Shown here: piece after piece, positions 25,101 to 34,645 of the stretch
Numbering within the stretch: position 1 is the first letter of the stretch
How the letters are laid out: every line of letters starts with the position of its first letter
Origin: Nautilus pompilius
Taxonomy: Eukaryota > Mollusca > Cephalopoda > Nautilida > Nautilidae
Assembly: GCA_018389105.1 (NCBI GenBank)
Contig: JACATO010000095.1
Location: forward strand, 1,361,501-1,425,500
DNA length: 64,000 nucleotides
Direction of reading: 5' to 3'
Position numbers and translations under genes: made by a program
Notes under the pieces: model-generated
The model's input: only the letters and a program-made list of their open reading frames with translations
What the model was told of the DNA's origin: nothing
Database searches by the model: none

Positions 25101-27340
25101 AATCGTTTTATTGAGTAACCAGGCGCAAGGGGAAAACAATTAAGTAGCAGTAGAATGTCTCATGGCAGCATAAAACGTAAGACAGTTTCCAATAAACAAC
25201 GCGTTCCCAACTTAATTAAGAAATTATTTATTTATCTTCGAGATGGTTACCTCCGCGGTCTGCAAGACTTCTTATCGCAATGTCGTCGGTGCTGAACTGT
25301 TTGACTGAGCTCAAGGTAAGGAATCACGTGTTTTCAGTTTGGAGGAGACCGTAATACATCCGAAATTACTGCTCATCGGGGTTCTTTTGTTCTGATAATT
25401 ATAATAGGAGAAAATTTCTATTATATACAAAAAAAAAAAGAAGAAAGATTTAATTAAAAGTCATCTGCGGTATTTTAAAAATTATTTGTCTGTGTGTTTT
25501 TGTTATATATCGGAGAGTCAGAACGGTTTCTGAAGTTAACAGTCTGACTGCGTGCGCATTTGGGGATGAAGAGCTGTTAATCAATAGGAGAGGCAGAGCT
25601 GCGCCGGTAGGAGACTAATGTAGCTGCTGGTATAAATTAGACCCTTTATTTCATAAGCTTCTTAGCCGGAAATAGGAAGCCATTGACGGCGTTCTCTGTT
25701 TGATCACAGGATGACGTGTTCGGCCGTGGGACTGATGAGAGCAGGGGAAAAAGACCTGCTACAGAAGTCGGCCTCACCAGTGGCTGCTGCTACTTTCGTC
25801 CCTATTAGATTTATAACGGAATAAAGTGAAAGTCGTTCGGCTGATTCCCGTGGCAGGGGCTGCGTCGACCCGAGTTAGCCACGCTACCTGCTGACCGACC
25901 ATCGCCGACTACCTCCGGACGTGTTAGGTTCGTGATGTCGGACTAATTAGATAAATAAACGGCGACCTTAACTCCCCCCCAATACCAAAATACATTTTGT
26001 AAATGCGATTTTGATAGCTGAAGAAAATTTCGCCCGGTTGGCTTAACATATTACGATGGTTATTTCGTGTTCGTTAGTTTTCGCTGCACTACGGAAACGC
26101 TCGGTAATTTTTTTTTTTTTTTTTTAGCTGAAAGAAATAAAATTTATTAAGAGATAAATAATCACTTTGTTGATTTTGTGTTTTTTTTTTTTTTATTAAA
26201 TAATTTTAATTTTTTTTCAAGTGTTACACTCGTGTCGGTTCGACATTCTTCGGCTCAGATCGGGAAGCGGCCAAGTGTGACAAGGAAAAAGGTGACCGTA
26301 AATCACACACACACACATGGGACCATTTTACTGCACGAATACAATAACTTAATTCTTTTGTTTTTATTTATCTCACCGCAGACGGGCTCAAATAAAAACT
26401 CGGAATTTTGAGAGGTTCTGGATGTAAAAGACCCTTCCTTGGAAGCGACACACCCACTCTCTGGGTCCCTGGGACCCGAGCAAATATTTGTTCCTTCTCA
26501 CTTTCTGGCCGTATTCCATTTTGGCAAATAGTTTTCATAGTTTTGCTGACTTTTGGGTAAGCAAATTAGAATCCTGGGTTAAGCCCAACCAGGAGAATAC
26601 AGTAAGTTTATTCGTGATGGACGGCACAGATGAGGCATTTCTCTGGCCACTCAGAGCCCGGTTTGATGACATAGAGACAAATTTTCCGCGTGAACTGATC
26701 CACTCGCGGCCATTTCAAAAGTTTTCTTTTATGCCTCTCCATCTCCAATTGCAAAGATCTCTGTATTCCTGGAGAGTACCTGGCGGGGATGAGATGTCGA
26801 TTCACTTTTTGAGGGCTTTCTCATTTCAAAATATAATATATACTCAAAAAAAGAAGAAAGAGCCTAGCAAGGATGGTCTAAAGATTTTCAGAAACAGCTA
26901 TAGCACAAATGCAATGATTTTTATGTGGGTAAAAGAAGTGTTGCTGTTGTCTCGTCGAAAATGAAGAGTTTCTTACAACCAGCGAGAGTAAGTATCCATG
27001 CGGCCTTTAGCCGCGTACGGGATGGATCGCAGCGTAACGGGACACAAATGGTACGTAGAAGAGCTGAGGAATACAAAAGTGGCATACCTTGGAGAAATGG
27101 GTAAAAAATTGGGGGGGATTCCTTCTTCCTTTAACCTCATCGTAGACGACGGGTAGAAAGTGGGTTCTATACAATTTCGCCGGACAGGCAACACCGATGT
27201 CTTACGTTCCAAACACGTGCAAACCTGTTATCATGGCGCCGTCCGTGCATCATTAAAAAATTCGTAAATCCAGACCCTGGCAAACCTGAAATGGCTGCCT
27301 GTACAACATCACAAGGGGAAGTGTGTTTTTTTTTTGGTAG
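22192..27340. other. Unique non-coding stretch, about 5.1 kb
   Basis: No gene is recognised. It holds a (TTG)n run at 23,386-23,416, a CTCF-like motif at 24,063-24,078 and several homopolymer T and A runs. The 147-codon frame at 22,247 and the 158-codon frame at 26,488-26,964 (both plus) have no motif I know. The second starts in AT-rich DNA and ends in lysine-rich low-complexity sequence, so I treat both as chance frames. Part of 24,050-24,300 has a faint transposon-like feel, but no family could be named. Confidence 0.5.
23386..23416. repeat. (TTG)n microsatellite
   Basis: About eight TTG triplets flanked by T runs. It gives a poly-glutamine frame on the minus strand that is not a gene. 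Confidence 0.9.
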
Positions 27341-27476
27341 ATTTTTTAAAAAAATGTGGCAATTACTCGAGCAGTTGGCGAACACGGACGTGGCCAACGG
27401 CAACCTTCTAGTCAGACATTTCGGGCTGCGCCGGGCGGTCAGAGAGAAGGCGGTGTTCAAGCTGTCCAACTGCTGA
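27341..27476 (+). CDS. Candidate last coding exon behind a strong splice acceptor
   Basis: A textbook acceptor, ten T's followed by GGTAG, ends at 27,340. The frame that follows runs 45 codons to TGA at 27,474-27,476. Its peptide has MWQLLEQLANTDVANGN, LLVRHFGLRRAVREKAVF and ends KLSNC. Third codon positions are very rich in G and C from the CTCGAG codons onward (about 85 percent by eye), and the sequence around it is less GC-rich. The WQLL start and VFKLSN end recall the edges of an ETS domain, but the spacing is longer and the recognition helix is absent, so I do not assign that family. No upstream exon was identified. It may be real, a retained fragment or chance. Confidence 0.3.
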
Positions 27477-27655
27477 AGACGGGAGCGCCACCTGGGGGAG
27501 GGGGAGAGAGAGAGCTGCGGCCATGTTCTATACGAGGCTTGCTACGGATGGCTAGGAGGGCGTTAGAGGTCGACAATCCATCTAAAAAGTGTTCTCTCGA
27601 TAAAGCTGCCATTTGCGTTACATGCAATCACTGGAGCAGTCGGATATCAAGGAAA

Positions 27656-27697
27656 TATAATAATAATAATAATGATGATGATGATGATGATGATGAA
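27656..27697. repeat. (AAT)n(GAT)n compound microsatellite
   Basis: AAT triplets pass directly into GAT triplets. Confidence 0.92.
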
Positions 27698-29240
27698 ACC
27701 GCAGAGTAAAAAGGAAGGTACAAGCCTAATGACGTACACAATGGAGAAATTATCGGCCAGCACACGGAGAAAGAACTCGGTGAATCCAGCAACACAGAAA
27801 CAGCTCTTGATTAATTCCAGCGGGGCGCAGTCGCCCGACCGAAGTGTATCGCTCTACCCTCAGCTTCCTTCTACGTCTGACCTGACGAGATAAGGAGACG
27901 GCCCGATCCTCCAATCCATCGCAAAGCCGAGCGCCAATTTGTTTCTCGTCGGCGAACAAGTCAACCAACGACAGGGACCTTCACTGGGCCCCGAAAGATA
28001 ATAGGTTTTCCATCGTCCGTTCACGGTTCGTCGGGCAAAACTGTAAGCGGATGGGGGAGAAAATGGGAGGTGGAGTAACAAGGGAGTTCGGGGCGGCACC
28101 GGTATTCGCTCTTGAAACGCGAGAGAGTAAAAGTGCAAATCAGAGACATATCCGATCCTAAGGTGGGATCTGTATTTCCGTTCCTCCTCCCTCTTCTTTT
28201 AAAACTTTAATCCATAAAAGATGGCGCTGTATTCTTGTTTTTGTGCAAATATTGCAAGTGAAGTAAAAGACAAAACAACAGCATCGTTTTGAGATTATTA
28301 TTATTATTATTAATATTATTATTAATCATCGTCATCAGGGAGTTTGCGCGCTTGCTATCGTTGACGCGGTGGTCCCCTTTTTTCCTGAGCATTTTAGTGA
28401 ATTTGAAAGGGAGATGGGGAATTCCAATGTTCGAAATCAAGGTGAACTCGCGAATTTTCAGCGCGTAGACAAAAAGTTGTATTTTTTTCATTCCCTTTCC
28501 CAACCTCTTTTTCTCCATCTCCTTAGAAATTGTATAAATAGGGTAAACCATTACACTTACTTATTAAAGGGGAAGGCTAGGGGCAGGTGAGTAACCTTTC
28601 GGGAGAACTGCTGGCTGCTCCTCGACAGGTGCAACCTGGAAATATCATCAGTGAAGAGCGGGCACCTGTCACCAACCGACATTTTTACTGGGGTAAGAAA
28701 CCCCTAAATCTCTGAGAGGGTCCGAATAAATGGTAGGGACATATTTCTGAATAGATAATTGGTTTCGGATGACGTTTCCCACTTCCTCCCGGGAAAATTC
28801 TTACTTTCCCTAAACGTGCTGAGAGAGGCCATTGTTTTGTGGTTTTGCCCCGACTTCCTCACACCTTTGGCGCGAATGTATCGCTGATTATTAACTCGTC
28901 TGAGAACGTCCCCCCCCCCTCCCCGGGGCCGAGATCGGGGGGAGGGGTCGCGCTAGATCGCTAAGGGCTCTACAGGTCCTAAACGTCCGTCAATTCGCAT
29001 AATCGTCCAAAACGAACAGAGTTCATCCGTCGCTTTTGTCTTCGGGGCCGTTAGTCGTCTTAATTAAGTGATGAAGATGAAAGAGCGCGGAGCCGCAGGT
29101 GAGAAGGGCGGTGTTGACAGAGCGGCCGGGAGTCTGTTGGTCCAAGTCAGGCAGGGTAATGTCGGAGGATAATATTTGTTTTAAGGCCGAAGGCCGCTGA
29201 GCGGAGATAGGCTACTGTAACAAGGACCCACACCTTTTCT
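27698..29240. other. Unique non-coding stretch
   Basis: About 1.5 kb with an ATT triplet run at 28,293-28,338 and a C/G run near 28,910-28,945. Minus-strand frames at 27,750-28,138 overlap each other in different frames and are not recognised. Confidence 0.5.
28293..28338. repeat. (ATT)n microsatellite
   Basis: Imperfect ATT triplets ending in ATCATCGTCATC. Confidence 0.88.
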
Positions 29241-29378
29241 GTCTGTGTGTTGTGTGTGTGTGTGTGGTGTGTGTGTGTGTGCGTGTGTGTGTGTGTGTGG
29301 TGTGTGTGTGTGCGGTGTGTGTGCGTGTGTGGTGTGTGTGTGGTGTGTGTGTGTGGTGTGTGTGTGTGTGTGTGCGTT
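29241..29378. repeat. (TG)n microsatellite with GG interruptions
   Basis: TG dinucleotides regularly broken by TGG and TGCG. Cys/Val- and His/Thr-rich frames across it are artefacts. It lies 77 bp before the first Tc1-like element. Confidence 0.95.
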
Positions 29379-29455
29379 ACAATTACAAGTCTGTTGTTCA
29401 GCAGTAAAGGAAGTGAGAAAAATGCCGCTTGTACAGTGTCATTTCTGCACATATA

Positions 29456-30621
29456 CAGTATTAGAGATAATTATGGAAGCACACAGAGGATGTCCACTAG
29501 CCCTGACTAATGCATTTCTAAAGAAAATATACAAAAACAAAATGAATACTTTGTACAGCGCATCGAGCCCTTAGCTCCATATGGAGCGAGTCGCCTTCTC
29601 TCCCTGCTCACACGCGTGGCGGTAAGATGTCGTCTCAGATGCCCTGCAGCACTTTCCACTTTTCGTCCAAAGTGTTTCTTTTTCCTCTGGCTTTTTCAGC
29701 AGCCATATATTTTAATGTCAGGTCAAGGCGTTGGCTCCTTCTCATGTTAGAGAACGAATCTCCACTCAGCAGACTGTCTTCCTAAGGAAACGGCATGATG
29801 GATGGAACCTGACTCTACCTGTCGGCAAATACGAATTCCCGGCATCCCTGGCTGGCAAGTACCTCCACACTCGTATTGATTCATCCCGATACATCACTGT
29901 ATCTGTTTACATCACTGATATACGGCTTCCCGTTTCGCATTCGAACAAACTGCCGTTGATTTTTGCCCGACAGTTCAAACTCTGACTCATCTCTAAAGAG
30001 CATCGTTTTCCAGGTTTGGTCATCCCACTGTCATTCTGCTGCCCAGTTCAGCTCTGTTGTTTGGCTGCCTCTCCTCGGAAAAGGTTTCCAGAAACTATAC
30101 ACCTATTAAGGTCACTTCTCGTTTATCTTATTGTTCATGGGAAAACGCTAACTCCCGTAATTGCAGCCGGGTCATTAGCAAGATCTCTACTGGCTCGACG
30201 TCTATCACATGGAGAACATATGTCGAGGTACCTGACATCGGTTTAGAGAGTTCGGGCTTTCTCTCTTCCCCAACCGCATCTATGGCCATCAGTACCAGCT
30301 TCGCGTAGCCTCCTCAGAGTCTAGCCTACAGCCCCTTCGGAAACATGAAGTCGGGCTGCAGTTTGCCGCGTGGAGCAGCCTTCACTTTGATCTCTATACA
30401 CTCGTCACGTGATATTTCCTTCCCAGAATCCATAGCGTTCACCAAAACATTCACCACGATCAATGATGTCACTGCCTGTACTTTTATAGTGGGCACAGCC
30501 AATCACAGTGAACTATATCAGCACGTGACTCTACTGGGGAGTATTTCATTTTTACATACGAGATGCGATTCTATCACGTGTTATTTACATTTCCCTGTCT
30601 CCATAATTATTTTCAATACTG
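29456..30621 (-). mobile_element. Tc1-like DNA transposon, copy 1 (degraded)
   Basis: The left end CAGTATTAGAGATAATTATG follows TA at 29,454-29,455. The reverse complement of the right end is CAGTATTGAAAATAATTATG, followed by TA at 30,622-30,623. CAGT ends and a TA duplication are typical of Tc1/mariner. The length of 1,166 bp fits the family's 1.2-1.3 kb. The interior matches the other two copies in the window (for example the GCAGCCGGGTCATTAGCAAG region), and the transposase reads on the minus strand. Its start, MDSGKEISRDE, is at about 30,433, followed by IEIKV. The reading frame is heavily broken, and this is the most decayed copy in the catalytic part. Confidence 0.8.
29570..30433 (-). 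pseudogene. Tc1-like transposase remnant, copy 1
   Basis: The start region (MDSGKEISRDE then IEIKV) aligns with copy 2's MVSAEEISHDKRIEIKV. The rest can be followed only by nucleotide alignment with copies 2 and 3; many stops and frame changes prevent reading the DDE catalytic triad. A long plus-strand frame at 30,345-30,908 is antisense to this gene and runs past the element end, so it is not a gene. Confidence 0.65.
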
Positions 30622-30623
30622 TA

Positions 30624-31997
30624 TATCTAAAAAAAAACCTAAACCAATCAACAAAAATACATTACCTTTCTCTTTATCGCTTTTCTCATCGGAAAAAAAA
30701 AAAACACGGAAAGCAACGGGGCTTGGCACCAAAAATATCCCTGCTTGCTCGTGTCCCTGGCAAGACTTACTTGATAGTCATCCCCGAACCGCTTCAGCAT
30801 CTCTATAGAAGTAATCACCCTAGAATGAAGCTAAACAACTGCTACATCCGAGTACATTTGAGTTTTTCCGGCCCCTCATATTTCTTTATCCACCCATTCA
30901 TTTTTTAATGCATATGACAATGTTATAGTTCTTTTGAAAAATCTAATGTGGAAAAGGAAGAAAAAAATTGTTAATGATACAATTTTTACTGTTCAACTCA
31001 ATAAATATGAAAAACAAACATATCAATTTTGCTAAATAAAAAAAATATTAACGTGGCTGTGCTCGATTTAGATATTATATTTAAATAATGGCTTTATATT
31101 AAAGGGGGACAACTATGATTGTTACATTTCTTAGAAAGCTAAAAGCAATTTAATTCTTAATTATCGTAAACAGTTTAAATTGCCAGCCAGTGCTCGATCT
31201 CAAATGTGTCTACTATGTTATTTCAAAACCGAAAACTGGTAAATGAAACCGAACGAAAGTCTCTTCCTTTTATAGAACCAGAATTACAAAGTAGTATAGC
31301 GCGTGACCAAATATATCTCTTTTATTCTTTTACCAGCAGTTCGTTCCATTTGAATGAACGCCATTTTTTAAAATGCGAAATTTCCAGATGTGAATATAAT
31401 TAGACCCAATTTATAAATGGCCACAAAGAATACCTTACTGTTGTTGTATTTTATTTTAAAATAACAAGCAATAATGGCCGTCGTTAATTAGGCATTTGTA
31501 CAGATATGACGGGAAAGGCACGAAATTGGGTTGTTACGTCTCATTGGAGGGAAGAAGCGGACCGGCGACATCGTGGTTTTCAAAATCACTTTTATAGCAG
31601 TCAAACGACGAGATCACTTATCTTCTCCGCAGTTATGTCCCATAAACTGCTAAAATATTGCAGCAACCGACTAAGTCTACACCAGATGGGTGAATCTTTT
31701 ATAAGAAACGACATTTTCTTCAAAATGTCTTTATGACATTCGGTTCACGGTCGACATCTGTTATTCCTTCCTGAAGTATTATGCGGTGTGTGTGAGACTT
31801 TTCGAAAAGGACGCCATCAAATCCTTGCTCGCAATAAAGAAGAGCGTCTTTAACTGTCGGACCGGAAGTGGTTTTATTAATTTTAGTTTTTGGACCCTAA
31901 CCGTTTTTAGGTGACCTTGTAAAACCGGTTGCGATTTTATCGTTAATTTTTTTCCTTCTCCAAACTGTATTAATATCTAAGTCCGCAGACCTTTTAC
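30624..31997. other. Unique AT-rich non-coding stretch
   Basis: About 1.4 kb with no recognisable gene or element. Confidence 0.5.
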
Positions 31998-32265
31998 CTG
32001 GGTTTCGATGGCCATTGCGAGAACGACTTCCCGGAGAGCGAACCAGGCCGGCTGGTCTGTCTGCGGAGCTTCACCGCTCCGCGCGCCGCCCCCCAGAAGA
32101 TGTTTTCCAGGTAATAATCGGCGACGAGACGCAGAGCTTCCGCCGGGACGCCATCGGACATTTGGCCGTTCCTTTTGAACTCGAAGCGCGCGCTGATGGC
32201 CGCCGAGACGTGTTTCCGGAAGTCGGAGAGCCCGCGCGGAGCACGTTGAAAAGAACCAGTCTCTC
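31998..32265 (-). CDS. Candidate internal coding exon with consensus donor
   Basis: On the minus strand a frame reads QRAPRGLSDFRKHVSAAIS, then ARFEFKRNGQMSDGVPAEAL, then RLVADYYLENIFWGAARGA and VKLRRQ. It runs to AAACCCAG|GTAAAAG, a consensus splice donor with the exon ending at 31,998. Upstream, an 11-C run followed by GGAAAG repeats offers possible acceptors near 32,264-32,275. Third positions are rich in G and C. A 170-codon Arg/Pro/Ser-rich frame over the same bases, in another frame of the same strand, looks like its shadow. From memory, the FR-x-x-V-x-x-x-IS-x-R...EN pattern is faintly like the histone-fold part of ABTB2/BTBD11 (ankyrin-BTB proteins); this is only a suggestion. It may be an exon of a gene with very long introns. 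Confidence 0.38.
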
Positions 32266-33173
32266 TTTCCTTTCCTTTCCGGGGGGGGGGGTGAATCGTC
32301 GGGGAAGGCTGGCGAAGAGGAAAGGGCCTGTGTTTGGGGGAGATGGGGGGAGGGCGGGGTAGGCGAGTAAGGAATTAAGAAAGAAATCGGGATTAGATGG
32401 CGACGGGAGCTGGCCGACAATGGAGAGGCGGTTGCTTCTAGCAGGTCGGACTTGAAAGATGCGGAAGAAAACAGGGTGGGAAGAACCAACAGATCAGGTT
32501 CAAAAGGGGATGCATTCAGAAAGAGGAAGGTTGGGGCAGACGGGACTAGATGGGAGTGTTACGGTACGTTTAACTAGCGGCTCGGAATGAGTGACAGCCG
32601 CTGGCTCCGCCTCCCTCTCAATAGAAACTGCAGCTACGATCAGTGATAAATGGAAACACCGTTTCTCGGACCACTTCTATTACTTCGTCTGCCGATCCTT
32701 GTGTTTATATGAAAAAAAGGAGAAAAACAACAACCCAGAGCACCAGTGGCAACGCTCGTTAAAAAGACCACTAGTAAACCAGGCGTCCATTAACTATTTA
32801 TTTTCCGAATTTGCTGTCACTTAAATATTAATTATTTCTCGGAGCTGAAGCTTCTTTAAAACACAAAACAAAATGGCGGGGTAAAAGCCCGATGCTTGAA
32901 GGTCCAACCGCGTTTTGTGCGTTCCTAAGACCAGTAATACTTGTGCAAGGTTTGATTTTTATTTACTTCATTAACGTCTCGAACGGGTCCCCAGACTTCT
33001 CCTCACCTTATAACAGCACAGCGCTTCGGATATAGCTCACAGTCGCGGAACGCCACCTATGGACAGAATCCAGAGGTTTCCATAAACCGATACTAATCGT
33101 GTCTTTAGTGGAGCCCCAGCTTTCACTACGTTCAGCACCAGTATATTACAGATAGACGTCCAGAGTGAAGACG
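32266..33173. other. Unique non-coding stretch
   Basis: About 0.9 kb, G-rich on the plus strand at first. Includes the 11-base G run at 32,281-32,291. No gene is recognised. Confidence 0.5.
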
Positions 33174-33238
<65 letters not shown>

Positions 33239-33250
33239 ATCTCTCTCTCA
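33174..33250. repeat. (CT)n microsatellite
   Basis: About 75 bp of CT dinucleotides with two interruptions near the end. Confidence 0.95.
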
Positions 33251-33884
33251 ATTATTATCACATTTATTTAAAAGACTTTTTGTGCAAATTATAAGCTAAG
33301 GCACGCGTCGCACTTTTTGTTTTTCTTTTCTGCTAACATCTTCCAGAACCTGTTTCGCAAGGCTGCTAAATTTCCATTCTATGCTTCATCCCCTTCTTCC
33401 GTATAGTCTCCCACCCACCCACCCACCCCACTCCTGGAGCGCTGAAGGTTTCGGTTTCACAACACAGTTTTTACCTAATTCCACTGATAATGGCTGGAAC
33501 CCGCTTACGTTTTTCTCTTTTACATGTCACGTTTCGGGTAATTAGAGAGATGACTCTCTCTCTCTATTTCAAGTAGGCTCGAGCTTTTAAAGTGTTTCAG
33601 TTACAGGAAGGGAGAGGGGGCCTTTCATTTTTGCTGTTGTTGTTAGCGTTGTCTTCACGTCCGGGACGCAGATTTCCTACGCCAGCGTAACGCTATCCGG
33701 GATATCGTCATGGGGAGAGAACTCGGCCCGATCCCTGAAGGGGTCGCTAGCGGCGCTGTGGGCAGAAAACATAATAAAACATCTGTAGAGGGAAGAGAGA
33801 GATGTGAGATGACACGAGAAATAAACGCTAGGTGATACACGTCCGAATTACGCTGGCATCGTCACCCTTGCTGCAAACGAATGT

Positions 33885-33885
<1 letters not shown>
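33251..33885. other. Unique non-coding stretch
   Basis: About 630 bp. Contains a short (CCCA)n run at 33,411-33,428. Nothing else was recognised. Confidence 0.5.

Positions 33886-33920
<35 letters not shown>
33886..33920. repeat. (GA)n microsatellite
   Basis: About 17 GA dinucleotides. Confidence 0.93.
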
Positions 33921-33921
<1 letters not shown>

Positions 33922-34414
33922 CGCCGAATTTCTTTGCAGATTTTTACTGGTTCAGGGAGACAGTCCGCTGACCGTGTATTCCCAGATTCGCGATCTCCGC
34001 CGGTTCTCTGTGGGTAACCGCTGACTGGTTTGCGGCGAGTTCACTGTCATGGGATGACTTCAAGACCTCGGAGTCAGAACGACAGGGGTTCGCGAAGAAG
34101 AAACAAAGTCTATCCTCGAAGTATTCCCTTTTTTGCATAGAGACCCCTTAACTCGTTTACGGAGAGGGACAAGTTCGAAAAGTCACTTTCTTTGATATTA
34201 AGGAGAAAATGGTTTTGTTGGTTTTTCTTCAGAGACCAGGGTGCCTGGAAAGTGGTGCGTTTTGACGAATATTTCATGAATGGCTCGCGTCACGTGTTTG
34301 AATTACTAATGCCATTTTGTTGCGTTTTTTTCTCTCCCTTTTTAAACTTCTGTCTGCTGACAAGAAATTACATAAAATCAACTACGCACTGCTGTTGACA
34401 CGATAAAGAATATA

Positions 34415-34645
34415 GGGGAGACTGGGGCTGATTGTCACGCACTATATAATTTACCGAGACTATATACTGTATGAGGAATTCTTCCAAATAAAATTGAAGT
34501 GTGCCTTTTTAAGTATAAACACTCACTTTCAATAGTCAAATTCCTAATACGACTTTTCATAATGTTTGCGTGAATACTTTCTTGAGACAACAAACTTCTC
34601 CACACAAGGGGCTGATTGTCTCAGAGGTCGGGGCTGGATGTCAAA
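34415..34645. repeat. Dispersed GGGGCTGATTGTC units
   Basis: GGGGCTGATTGTCAC at about 34,424 and GGGGCTGATTGTCTC at about 34,609 are direct copies 185 bp apart. GGGGCTGGATGTCAAA follows at about 34,631. The first is preceded by GGGGAGACT. The unit resembles the outer part of the 38.4 kb hairpin (GGGAAGATCGGAGCCAGTTG), suggesting a decayed relative, but only short words match. Confidence 0.35.

Noticed and set aside
26488-26964. 158-codon plus-strand frame
   Set aside because: No recognisable domain, no codon bias by eye, and a lysine-rich low-complexity tail. A frame of this length is expected by chance a few times in 64 kb of six-frame DNA.
30345-30908. 187-codon plus-strand frame
   Set aside because: It runs antisense through Tc1-like copy 1 and past its end; no known element gene lies on this strand.
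31977-32489. 170-codon minus-strand frame, the longest outside repeats and element remnants
   Set aside because: It is Arg/Pro/Ser-rich with no motif. A different frame of the same bases is more protein-like and ends at a splice donor, so this is probably its shadow.
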